DNA of 15,179 bases from Pseudomonadota bacterium (GCA_023389135.1 JAEWEX010000217.1:1-15179); one strand, 5' to 3'. Shown: positions 1 to 6,347, counted from the first letter of the stretch. Notes: generated by a model not told the origin, from the letters alone. Numbers and translations are program-made.

Positions 1-1685
1 TCGAGCTTCTCGGCTATGACGGCTGGAGCGCCATCGACATCGTGATGTTCGCGGCGTTCGCGATCTCGCTGCCCTGGACGCTGATCGGGTTCTTCAACGC
101 GCTGGTCGGCCTGTTCCTGCTGCACGCGACCCGCGATCCGCTGGCGCATGTGGTGCCGTTCGCGGCGCGGGCCAAGGACGACGATCCGATCACCGCGCGC
201 ACCGCCGTACTCATGACCCTGCGCAACGAGGATCCCGCGCGGGCGTTCCACCGGCTGCGGATCGTGGAGGCGAGCCTCGACGCCACCGGACGTGGCGGCC
301 GGTTCGACTATTTCCTGCTGTCGGACACCTCCCTGCCGGAGGTCGCCGCCGCCGAGGAGGCCGCCTTCGAGGCGTGGCGGGCGGCGAGCCCGAACGCGGC
401 GCGCCTGCATTACCGGCGTCGCGAGGCGAACACCGGCTTCAAGGCCGGCAACGTCCGCGACTTCTGCGAGCGCTGGGGCGAGGCCTATGACTTCATGCTG
501 CCGCTGGACGCCGACAGCCTGATGTCCGGCGATGCGATCCTGAAGCTGGTGCGGATCGCGCAGGCCAATCCGCGGCTCGGCATACTGCAGAGCCTGGTGG
601 TCGGCCTGCCCTCGCGGAGCCCGTTCGCGCGGGTGTTCCAGTTCGGCATGCGCCAGGGCATGCGCTCCTACACCATGGGCAGCGCCTGGTGGCAGGGCGA
701 CTGCGGCCCGTTCTGGGGCCATAACGCCATCGTTCGGGTGAAGCCATTCGCGGAGCAGTGCCACCTGCCGCTGCTGCCCGGCAGGCCGCCGCTGGGAGGC
801 CATGTGCTGAGCCACGACCAGGTCGAGGCGGTGATGATGCGCCGCGCCGGCTACGAGGTCCGGGTCATGCCGGTCGAGGGCGGCTCGTGGGAGGAAAACC
901 CGCCGACGATCCTCGACTTCACCAAGCGCGACCTGCGCTGGTGCCAGGGCAACATGCAGTATTTCCGCCTGCTGGACATGCCGGGCCTGCTGCCGACCAG
1001 CCGGCTCCAGGTGGCGCTGGCGATCCTGATGTATCTCGGCGCCGCCGGCTGGATGGCCTTCATCGCGCTCGGCGCCGCCAAGGCGCTGGAGGTGTGGGCC
1101 ACGGGCCTGGCCTCGGTGGCGGCGTTCCCGCTGGCGCTGGGCGTCGGCTTCTTCGCCGCAATGTATCTCATGAGCCTTACGCCCAAGATCGCAGGCATCG
1201 TCGACATCCTGCTGCAGAAGCGCGAGCGCGCCCGCTATGGCGGCACGGCGCGCATCCTCGCCGGGGCTGTGCTGGAGTTCGTGTTCGCGACCCTGCTGGC
1301 GCCGGTCGCGGCGGTGCGCGTCACGATCTTCATGGTCGGCCTGCTGTTCGGCCGTTCGGTCACGTGGGACGGGCAGGACCGCGACGGCTACCGGCTGCCC
1401 TGGTCCACCGCCCTGGCGGGCCTGTGGCCGCAGACGCTGTTCGGGATCGCCCTGTTCGCGACGCTGGCGGTGGCCATGCCGGGGGTGCTGTGGTGGGCGT
1501 CCCCGATCCTGGCGGCGCTGCTTCTGGCGGTGCCGTTCGCGGTGATCTCGTCGTCACCCGCCTTCGGCCGCTGGCTGGAGGCGCGGGCCCTGTGCGCGAT
1601 TCCCGAGGAGAGCGAGCACCCGGCGGAGATCGTCGCTCTGTCGGCGCCGGTCGAGCCGGCCGTGCTCCAGGCGCAGGCGGCCTGA
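1..1685 (+). CDS. opgH: Glucans biosynthesis glucosyltransferase H (OpgH/MdoH), 5' end missing
   Basis: Inner-membrane family 2 glycosyltransferase that polymerises glucose from UDP-glucose into the backbone of osmoregulated periplasmic glucans. The frame is open from base 3, so the gene starts before the window; the GTG at 42 is internal. Numbering from that GTG: a membrane segment at about 1-29, then the cytoplasmic catalytic domain with the D-x-D motif (D156, D158), the catalytic-base region SHDQ (257-260) and the RDLRW motif (296-300) followed by CQGN. Hydrophobic segments lie at about 323-347, 356-378, 403-435, 463-480 and 484-503, the typical OpgH pattern of several helices after the catalytic domain. 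The TLRNEDP and NTGFKAGN stretches also fit the family. Its usual partner opgG would be expected upstream, outside the window. An FkbM methyltransferase follows after 7 bp, so the two are probably co-transcribed. Family assignment is secure; the glucan structure (linear or cyclic) cannot be told. Confidence 0.93.
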   Translation, partial: ELLGYDGWSAIDIVMFAAFAISLPWTLIGFFNALVGLFLLHATRDPLAHVVPFAARAKDDDPITARTAVLMTLRNEDPARAFHRLRIVEASLDATGRGGRFDYFLLSDTSLPEVAAAEEAAFEAWRAASPNAARLHYRRREANTGFKAGNVRDFCERWGEAYDFMLPLDADSLMSGDAILKLVRIAQANPRLGILQSLVVGLPSRSPFARVFQFGMRQGMRSYTMGSAWWQGDCGPFWGHNAIVRVKPFAEQCHLPLLPGRPPLGGHVLSHDQVEAVMMRRAGYEVRVMPVEGGSWEENPPTILDFTKRDLRWCQGNMQYFRLLDMPGLLPTSRLQVALAILMYLGAAGWMAFIALGAAKALEVWATGLASVAAFPLALGVGFFAAMYLMSLTPKIAGIVDILLQKRERARYGGTARILAGAVLEFVFATLLAPVAAVRVTIFMVGLLFGRSVTWDGQDRDGYRLPWSTALAGLWPQTLFGIALFATLAVAMPGVLWWASPILAALLLAVPFAVISSSPAFGRWLEARALCAIPEESEHPAEIVALSAPVEPAVLQAQAA

Positions 1686-1692
1686 GCGGGGA

Positions 1693-2433
1693 ATGGCCGG
1701 CCTGGCCACCGCCCGCGCGCTCGCCCGCTCCATCGGCATCTACTACGGCGACCGCGAGCGGTCCCGCGCCATGGACGCGCTGCATCGCCGCTTCGTGAAG
1801 CGCGGCGACGTGGTGTTCGACGTCGGCGCCCATGTGGGCGACCGCACGGCCTCGTTCCGCAGGCTGGGCGCTAAAGTCGTGTCCGTGGAGCCGCAGCCGG
1901 CGCTGGCGCGCATGCTGCGCCTCGCCTATGGCTGGCGCGGTGTCGCGGTGGTGCAGGCCGCCGTCGGCCGCGCCGAGGGCCGGGTCGACCTGAGGCTCAA
2001 CATCGAGAACCCGACGGTCGCCACGGCTTCCGAGGCCTTCATCGCGGCGGCGCGCGACGCCGAGGGATGGGAGCGGCAACGCTGGACGCAGGTCGCCAGC
2101 GTGCCGATGACGACGCTGGACGCGCTCGCCGCGCGTCACGGCGTTCCGGACTTTCTCAAGATCGACGTGGAGGGGTTCGAGGCGGAGGCGCTGGCGGGCA
2201 TGCGCTTCGCGCCGCCGGCGCTATCTTTCGAGTTCACCACCATCCAGCGCGACGTCGCCCATGCCTGCGTGGCGCGGATGATGGCGCTGGGGGACTACCG
2301 CTTCAACGCGGCGCTCGGCGAAACCCAGATCCTGGTGTTCGCCGAGCCGCTGGATGCCGCCGGCATCGGGGCGTTCATCGACGGGCTGCCCGCCGCCGCC
2401 AATTCCGGCGACATCTACGCCATCGCGGCCTGA
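1693..2433 (+). CDS. FkbM family SAM-dependent methyltransferase
   Basis: Class I S-adenosylmethionine methyltransferase of 246 residues. The SAM-binding glycine motif is FDVGAHVG (42-49), the acidic residue after strand 2 is E66 (SVEPQP), and the FkbM-typical FLKIDVEGFE motif is at 154-163. FkbM relatives usually O-methylate sugars or polyketide-derived hydroxyls; the acceptor here is not readable from sequence. The ATG at 1693 is chosen because it lies 7 bp after the opgH stop and has a purine-rich GCGGGGA just before it, although the spacing is short. There is no signal peptide or membrane segment, so it should act in the cytoplasm. Its position directly behind opgH suggests, as inference only, that it modifies the glucan, its precursor or another envelope sugar. 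It converges with the small membrane protein gene at 2438, with four bases between the stop codons. Confidence 0.85.
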   Translation: MAGLATARALARSIGIYYGDRERSRAMDALHRRFVKRGDVVFDVGAHVGDRTASFRRLGAKVVSVEPQPALARMLRLAYGWRGVAVVQAAVGRAEGRVDLRLNIENPTVATASEAFIAAARDAEGWERQRWTQVASVPMTTLDALAARHGVPDFLKIDVEGFEAEALAGMRFAPPALSFEFTTIQRDVAHACVARMMALGDYRFNAALGETQILVFAEPLDAAGIGAFIDGLPAAANSGDIYAIAA

Positions 2434-2446
2434 GCGGTCAGACCGC
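2434..2446. repeat. Short palindrome between two convergent stop codons
   Basis: GCGGTC-A-GACCGC is a perfect 13-base palindrome lying across the stop-to-stop junction of the methyltransferase gene and the small membrane protein gene. As RNA it could form only a weak hairpin (GCGG stem, five-base loop) with no T-run on either side. It may help to separate converging transcripts, but chance is possible. Confidence 0.3.
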
Positions 2447-2620
2447 CACGGCGCCGCGCTTGGGGCCGAAGAAGTACCAGAGGATCAGGCCCACCAGCGG
2501 CAGCAGCAGGATGAGCAGGGTCCACAGGATCTTGGAGCCGGTGCTGGCGGAGGAGCCGAAGATCTGGATGATCGCATAGATGTCCAGGACCAGGATGATG
2601 ATGCCGAAAATCGCTTCCAT
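2438..2620 (-). CDS. Small PLDc_N-type membrane protein (60 aa)
   Basis: A 60-residue, two-helix membrane protein with hydrophobic segments at about 3-21 and 31-50. The second helix carries a Trp-Thr-Leu start, a Pro-Leu-Val-Gly centre and a Trp-Tyr-Phe-Phe-Gly-Pro-Lys end. This is the signature of the phospholipase D nuclease N-terminal (PLDc_N) domain, here as a stand-alone protein without any nuclease part. The start at 2620 is preferred over the GTG at 2683 because an AAGGA ribosome-binding site lies about 7 bases upstream, the translation begins directly with the first helix, and the extra 21 residues are polar. Free-standing PLDc_N proteins are common in bacteria and have no settled function. 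It lies downstream of the PfpI-like gene on the same strand, separated by a strong inverted repeat. Confidence 0.8.
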   Translation of the reverse strand: MEAIFGIIILVLDIYAIIQIFGSSASTGSKILWTLLILLLPLVGLILWYFFGPKRGAVAV

Positions 2621-2658
2621 GGAAAGGTTCCTTCGCGGGGGATCGTCGGCGGGGTGAA

Positions 2659-2695
2659 CGCGCGGCCGGCCGATTGGTTGCACGCCGGCCGCGCG
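2659..2695 (-). terminator. Strong 12-bp inverted repeat downstream of the PfpI-like gene
   Basis: The arms CGCGCGGCCGGC (2659-2670) and GCCGGCCGCGCG (2684-2695) are perfectly complementary with a 13-base loop. The stem is all G+C and begins 11 bases after the stop of the minus-strand PfpI-like gene. No T-run follows in that direction, so it is not a classical intrinsic terminator. It could still pause polymerase, protect the 3' end of the messenger, or separate the PfpI-like gene from the small membrane protein gene at 2620. Confidence 0.5.
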
Positions 2696-2706
2696 CCCGT
2701 GACGCG

Positions 2707-3273
2707 TCAGGCGACGTCGCGCTGCTCGTGGCGGCCCTCGGCCACCTCCTCGATCAGCTTGGCGCAGAATGCCGGCAGGTCGCCGGGGTGGCGGCTGGTG
2801 ACGATGCCGTCATCGACCACGACCTCGCGGTCGACCCACAGCGCGCCGGCATTGACCATGTCGGTGCGGATCGACTTGTAGGAGGTGGCCTCCAGCCCCT
2901 CGGCGATGCCGGCCTCCACCAGAAGCCACGGGCCGTGGCAGATGGCGGCGATGGGCTTCTTGGCGTCGAAGAACGCCCTGACGAAGGCGACCGCCCGCTT
3001 GTCGGCGCGCAGCACGTCCGGGTTCATCTGGCCGCCGGGGATGACCAGCGCGTCGTAGTCGCCGGCCGAGGCGTCGTCCAGCGTGCGGTCGACCGGGACG
3101 CTGTCGCCCCAGTTCTTCTCCTTCCAGCCGCGGATGTCGCCGGCCTCCATGGACACGATGTGAACCGTGGCGCCGGCATCCTTGAGCGCCTTCACCGGAT
3201 CCATGAGTTCGGACTGCTCGAAGCCGTCGGTGGCGAGCACGGCGACGGACTTGGATGAAAGCTGTCGGGACAT
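2707..3273 (-). CDS. PfpI/DJ-1 superfamily protein (type 1 glutamine amidotransferase-like)
   Basis: 188-residue member of the PfpI branch of the DJ-1/PfpI superfamily, a group described variously as proteases, glyoxalases or deglycases for carbonyl stress. Visible signatures are the N-terminal ATDGFEQSEL strand-turn with conserved Glu19, the VIPGGQMNPD segment (77-86) and the nucleophile elbow AICHGPW (110-116), with Cys112 followed by His113. Conserved SYKSIRTDMVNAG and SRHPGDLPAFC segments follow. The start at 3273 is chosen for a perfect AGGAGG ribosome-binding site; an upstream in-frame extension to 3378 lacks homology. No signal peptide is seen, so it should be cytosolic. It lies 150 bp downstream of the esterase gene on the same strand and shares its leader sequence with the dioxygenase gene at 5000. 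Substrate is unknown; detoxification of reactive carbonyls fits the neighbours but is inferred. Confidence 0.88.
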   Translation of the reverse strand: MSRQLSSKSVAVLATDGFEQSELMDPVKALKDAGATVHIVSMEAGDIRGWKEKNWGDSVPVDRTLDDASAGDYDALVIPGGQMNPDVLRADKRAVAFVRAFFDAKKPIAAICHGPWLLVEAGIAEGLEATSYKSIRTDMVNAGALWVDREVVVDDGIVTSRHPGDLPAFCAKLIEEVAEGRHEQRDVA

Positions 3274-3277
3274 GGAA

Positions 3278-3295
3278 TGTCCTCCTGTTCGGTTG
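3278..3295 (-). promoter_or_regulatory. Shared ribosome-binding leader, copy 1
   Basis: The minus-strand sequence CAACCGAACAGGAGGACA lies just before the ATG of the PfpI-like gene and contains its Shine-Dalgarno AGGAGG. It matches 17 of 18 bases of the leader of the dioxygenase gene (5004-5021). The match begins beyond the core ribosome-binding site, so it is more than two similar Shine-Dalgarno sequences. Confidence 0.65.
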
Positions 3296-3337
3296 ATCGG
3301 GTGGCGCGGGAACCGGCCGCTTGAGGCCGTCGCAGTC

Positions 3338-3386
3338 GCCCATGGCCCGGCCGAGCCCATGCCCGGCCCGGACCCCATGCCCGCCC
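3338..3386. repeat. Imperfect tandem repeat, about 17-18 bp, nearly three copies
   Basis: Units GCCCATGGCCCGGCCGA, GCCCATGCCCGGCCCGGA and CCCCATGCCCGCCC follow one another in the gap between the esterase and PfpI-like genes. Each contains CCATG followed by a C-rich run. There is no gene across it that I accept. It may be slippage-prone low-complexity sequence without function. Confidence 0.45.
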
Positions 3387-3423
3387 AACGTTCCGCGAGG
3401 CGGTGTGTTCCCCCGGGCGGTCG

Positions 3424-4056
3424 TCAGCCGTGGCCGGCGCGGGCGGAAAGCCAGGCGGCCAGTCCATCCACATCGGCCTGCGTCAGCCCGTGGCCGCCGG
3501 GGCTGACCTCCAGCGTCACCTCCGCACCCGCCGCGCGCAGCATGGCGGCCAGCCGCGCCGGCTGGCCGGGCAGCACCATGGGATCGGCCGCACCGGCCTG
3601 GATCAGGACGGGCACGCCGTCGAGCCCCGCCGGCGCCTCAGGCTCCAGGATCACCATGGGCCTGAGCAGCGCCGCGCCGCCCAGCAGCGACGGCCGCAGC
3701 AGCATCATGCTGGCGGCGATGTTGGCGCCGTTGGAGAATCCGAGCGCGATCAGCCGGCGGCGGTCGATGCCGTAGCGCTCCGCCGCCGCCTCCACGAAGT
3801 CAGCGAGTTCCAGCGCGCGGGCCTCCACCTCCGCGAGGTCGAACACCCCCTCGGCGAGCCGGCGGAAGAAGCGCGGCATGCCGTTCTCCGTCACCCGGCC
3901 GCGCGGGCTGAGCAGCGCCGCGCCGGGCGCCACCGCCCGGCCGAGGCCGACCAGGTCATTCTCGTCGCCGCCGGTGCCGTGGAGCAGAAGGAGGGCGGGC
4001 GCACCCGCCCTCCCCGCCGGCTCGAAGCGATGGACGAAGCCGTCGACGTCGCTCAT
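3424..4056 (-). CDS. Alpha/beta hydrolase, MhqD/carboxylesterase-like
   Basis: 210-residue single-domain serine hydrolase of the phospholipase/carboxylesterase family. The oxyanion-hole motif LLLHGTGGDEND is at 23-34, the nucleophile elbow GFSNG carries Ser108, and the acid and base of the triad are Asp158 (AGAADPM) and His189 (PGGHGLT). The length is normal for the family and there is no signal peptide. The ATG at 4056 overlaps the TGA of the upstream dioxygenase gene as ATGA, so translation is probably coupled. Fused or adjacent pairs of such a hydrolase with a VOC-fold dioxygenase are known from the Bacillus mhq genes for methylhydroquinone and quinone resistance (MhqD with MhqO). By analogy this enzyme would hydrolyse a ring-cleavage product or an ester linked to quinone stress, but the true substrate cannot be read. 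It lacks a good Shine-Dalgarno site of its own. Confidence 0.87.
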   Translation of the reverse strand: MSDVDGFVHRFEPAGRAGAPALLLLHGTGGDENDLVGLGRAVAPGAALLSPRGRVTENGMPRFFRRLAEGVFDLAEVEARALELADFVEAAAERYGIDRRRLIALGFSNGANIAASMMLLRPSLLGGAALLRPMVILEPEAPAGLDGVPVLIQAGAADPMVLPGQPARLAAMLRAAGAEVTLEVSPGGHGLTQADVDGLAAWLSARAGHG

Positions 4057-5000
4057 GCGAGTTCCTCCACGCGCTCGAGCGGCGGCAGCGCCCGCTCGAT
4101 CGCCTCACGCTCGCCTTCCAGCCATTCCGGCAGCCGCAGCGCCCCGCCGAGCGCATCCGCCGGCTCGTCCACCGCGAAGCCAGGCACGTCCGTCGCGATC
4201 TCGAACAGGATGCCCGAGGGCTCGCGGAAGTAGACCGAGCGGAAGTAATTGCGGTCGCGCTGCCCGGTCACGGAGAGGCCGTCGGCGCCGAGGCCGGCCG
4301 CCGCCTCCGCCTGGGCGGCATCGTCCGCCGCGCGGAAGGCCACGTGATGCACCGTCCCGGCGCCCGGCGCGCCGCGCACCACGTCCCGGGGCTCGCGGAT
4401 GTCGATGACGCGGCCGAGGGCGGCGCCTTCCCGGACATAGCGGCGCACGCCGTCTTCCTCGCCGGCGGCGACGTAGCCGAGCCGCGACGCCAGGACCCTG
4501 GCCGTACCCTCGGCGGTGGAGGCCCACAGCGTGACGCCATGGATGCCGCGGATGGCGTGCTGCGCGTCGACCGCGCCGCCGCCCCAGCCGGGAAGGTGCT
4601 CCACGGAGGCGTCCGCGACCAGCTCGAGGCGCAGACCGTCCGGGTCGTTGAACGACACCACCGTGTCGCCGAAGCGACGGCGCGGGCCGGAGAAGTGGAC
4701 GCCCTCGGTGGCCAGACGGTCGATCCAGAACGCCAGCGAGGCGCGCGGGATGGCGAGCGCGACCTCCACCGCCTGCCCCACGCCGCGACGGCCGGGGAAG
4801 ACGTCGGGATGCGGGAAGAAGGTGAGGATGGAGCCCGGCGTCCCCTCCGCGTCGCCGAAATACAGGTGCCACGTGCCGGGATCGTCGAAATTGACGGTGC
4901 GCTTGACGAGCCGCAGGCCGAGCACGTCGCGGTAGAACCGCACATTGCCGGCCGGCGAGCCGGCGATGGCCGTTACGTGGTGAATGCCGCCGATGGTCAT
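4053..5000 (-). CDS. VOC-fold ring-cleaving dioxygenase, MhqO-like
   Basis: 315-residue glyoxalase/bleomycin-resistance/dioxygenase (VOC) protein with two tandem modules. The N-terminal module starts GIHHVTAIAGSP (5-16) and includes FYRDVLGLRLVKRTVNFDDP; the second starts near GIHGVTLW (152-159). Likely Fe(II) ligands are His8, His219 (TVHHVAF) and Glu267 (ILFEIATD), the two-His-one-Glu set of extradiol-type enzymes. The family includes Bacillus MhqO, annotated as a hydroquinone-type dioxygenase. The start at 5000 follows a GGAG ribosome-binding site at about 7 bases; a longer frame reaching 5159 would run through the leader and the operators, so I reject it. A small hairpin (5020-5037) sits just upstream of the ribosome-binding site. 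It is the first gene of a coupled pair with the esterase. Its substrate is inferred from family only. Confidence 0.88.
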   Translation of the reverse strand: MTIGGIHHVTAIAGSPAGNVRFYRDVLGLRLVKRTVNFDDPGTWHLYFGDAEGTPGSILTFFPHPDVFPGRRGVGQAVEVALAIPRASLAFWIDRLATEGVHFSGPRRRFGDTVVSFNDPDGLRLELVADASVEHLPGWGGGAVDAQHAIRGIHGVTLWASTAEGTARVLASRLGYVAAGEEDGVRRYVREGAALGRVIDIREPRDVVRGAPGAGTVHHVAFRAADDAAQAEAAAGLGADGLSVTGQRDRNYFRSVYFREPSGILFEIATDVPGFAVDEPADALGGALRLPEWLEGEREAIERALPPLERVEELA

Positions 5001-5003
5001 GGC

Positions 5004-5021
5004 TGTTCTCCTGTTCGGTTG
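5004..5021 (-). promoter_or_regulatory. Shared ribosome-binding leader, copy 2
   Basis: The minus-strand sequence CAACCGAACAGGAGAACA precedes the ATG at 5000 by three bases. It differs at one position from the leader of the PfpI-like gene (3278-3295), with fourteen consecutive identical bases, CAACCGAACAGGAG. A six-base-pair hairpin TGCCGG/CCGGCA (5020-5037) overlaps its 5' edge and could modulate ribosome access. Confidence 0.6.
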
Positions 5022-5089
5022 CCGGAGCGTCCCGGCATTTTCAGGGAGACAGGTGGGATTTGCACACAGGCACGTCGAGGGCGACGGGC

Positions 5090-5105
5090 GCAATGGGATC
5101 ATTGC
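5090..5105. promoter_or_regulatory. Inverted repeat, possible operator for the divergent region
   Basis: GCAATG-GGAT-CATTGC is a perfect 6-bp inverted repeat with a four-base spacer, placed 90-105 bp before the dioxygenase start. Its size and symmetry suit a dimeric winged-helix repressor such as a MarR-family protein. No regulator gene is next to it, so the binding protein is unknown. Confidence 0.4.
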
Positions 5106-5135
5106 AGTCCCGCAACATGACTCGGTCGACCGGGC

Positions 5136-5164
5136 TTGACTGTCCGCCAAAGCGGACATATCGT
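5136..5164 (+). promoter_or_regulatory. Promoter-like pair with a palindrome filling the spacer
   Basis: TTGACT (5136-5141) and TATCGT (5159-5164) are separated by 17 bases, a reasonable sigma-70-type match facing the MetN-like gene about 100 bases downstream. The spacer is almost entirely a perfect inverted repeat, TGTCCGC-CAAA-GCGGACA (5141-5158). A protein bound there would block the promoter. The same site could also affect the divergent dioxygenase operon. An additional 10-base palindrome CGGTCGACCG lies at 5123-5132. Confidence 0.45.
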
Positions 5165-5264
5165 TCTTTCGTCCGATGCTTCGGATCGCGGTGATTTGAT
5201 TGCAGCTTGCCCCGCGTCATCAAAGGCTAAAGCGCCGCGGCATGGGTCGTGGCACAGTCACGAC

Positions 5265-6347
5265 ATGAGGCCGCCCGTGAATGTCACACTTCCCGCCCTG
5301 ACCGCCGCCGAGAGGCCGGCCATCGTGCTGGAGCGCGTCTCGCGGACCTATTCGCCGCGGGGCGGCGGCGCTCCCGTCGAGGCGTTGCGCGACCTGTCGC
5401 TCTCCGTGGAAGCTGGCGCCATTGTGGGCCTGATCGGTGCGTCGGGGGCGGGCAAGTCGACCCTGCTGCGACTGATCGGCGGCGTCGACCTGCCGAGCGC
5501 CGGCCGCGTCGCCGTGGATGGGCTCGCCGGCGGCTCGGGCGGCATGAGCCGCAGCGCCGACCGGGTGGCGCTGGTGCCGGAGACGGTGGAGCTGATCCCG
5601 GCCCGCAGCGTCCTCGACAACGTGGCGCGGCCGCTGGAGGGGCTCGGCCTGCCGCGGTGGCAGGCGGGGCCTAAGGCGGCGGCGGTGCTGGCCGACGCCG
5701 GGCTCGGCCATTTGCGCGACCGGTTCCCGGACGAGCTGTCCGCCGGCGAGCGCAGCCGCGTGGCGCTTGCCCGCGCGCTCGTGACTGAGCCCGCCGTGCT
5801 GCTCGCCGACGAGCCGTTCGCGGCGCTGGACCGCGACAGCGTCGGCCAGCTTCTGCGCGCGCTGGAAGCCGCCAACCGTCGCGGCACCACCGTCATCATC
5901 GCCAGCCGCAGCTCGCGCCTGGTCCAGGAGATCGCCCACGAAATCGTGGTCATCGACGCCGGCCGGGTGCTGGAGCGGGGCGCGACCTACGAGGTGCTGA
6001 CGCGGCCGCGCGAGCCCTTGACCCGGACGCGGATCGGGTCGGCCTTCGCCGGGCCGCTGCCGGAGTTCCTGGTCGAGAAGCTCGGAGATCGACCCACCCC
6101 CGGCGGGCAGGCCATCGTGCGCCTGGTGTTCACGGGCTCCGCCGCGACCACGCCGGTGATCACCGGGCTCGCCCGCAATCTCGGCCTCGACGTCAACATC
6201 CTGGTGGGCGCGGCCGAGACCGTGCGCGGCCGGCTGTACGGCGTGCTGATCGTCGGCGTCGCCGCGGGCGAGCCCTATTTGTCGGCGGCCCTGTCCCATT
6301 TCCGGGATGCGGGGCTGGAGGCCGAGGTGCTGGGCTATCTCGACTGA
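5265..6347 (+). CDS. Orphan MetN-like ABC ATPase with C-terminal NIL domain, degenerate Q- and H-loops
   Basis: 360-residue protein with the MetN layout: an ABC ATPase domain (about 20-250) and a C-terminal NIL (substrate-sensing) domain at about 284-360, ending EVLGYLD as MetN proteins do. Walker A is GASGAGKST (58-66) and Walker B is LLADEP with Asp182 and Glu183. The Q-loop position aligns to Glu106 rather than Gln, the signature reads LSAGE (158-162) instead of LSGGQ, and the switch-His position aligns to Arg215 (IIASRSSR). It may bind and hydrolyse ATP poorly or couple differently. No MetI permease or MetQ binding protein lies next to it: the next gene is convergent and overlaps its 3' end by 13 bp. 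The ATG at 5265 lacks a clear ribosome-binding site; GTG at 5277, with GAGG nearby, is an alternative. A frame open back to 5136 would cross the promoter and is rejected. It may drive a distant permease or be regulatory. Confidence 0.82.
   Translation: MRPPVNVTLPALTAAERPAIVLERVSRTYSPRGGGAPVEALRDLSLSVEAGAIVGLIGASGAGKSTLLRLIGGVDLPSAGRVAVDGLAGGSGGMSRSADRVALVPETVELIPARSVLDNVARPLEGLGLPRWQAGPKAAAVLADAGLGHLRDRFPDELSAGERSRVALARALVTEPAVLLADEPFAALDRDSVGQLLRALEAANRRGTTVIIASRSSRLVQEIAHEIVVIDAGRVLERGATYEVLTRPREPLTRTRIGSAFAGPLPEFLVEKLGDRPTPGGQAIVRLVFTGSAATTPVITGLARNLGLDVNILVGAAETVRGRLYGVLIVGVAAGEPYLSAALSHFRDAGLEAEVLGYLD

Noticed and set aside
2621..2683. Longer start for the small membrane protein
   Set aside because: The internal ATG at 2620 has a good AAGGA site and starts directly at the first helix; the extension is polar and overlaps the strong hairpin.
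2659..2695. Mobile-element terminal repeats or an attachment site
   Set aside because: The repeat is a single local hairpin with no transposase, integrase or flanking direct repeat.
3274..3378. N-terminal extension of the PfpI-like protein
   Set aside because: A perfect AGGAGG lies before the ATG at 3273 and the extra residues match no family; they also cover the tandem repeat region.
5041..5223. 60-residue minus-strand frame in the divergent region
   Set aside because: No recognisable domain, no ribosome-binding site that I can see, and it overlaps all three palindromes.
5136..5264. Longer N-terminus for the MetN-like protein
   Set aside because: It would translate the promoter-like element and palindrome, shows no homology and makes the protein much longer than the family.
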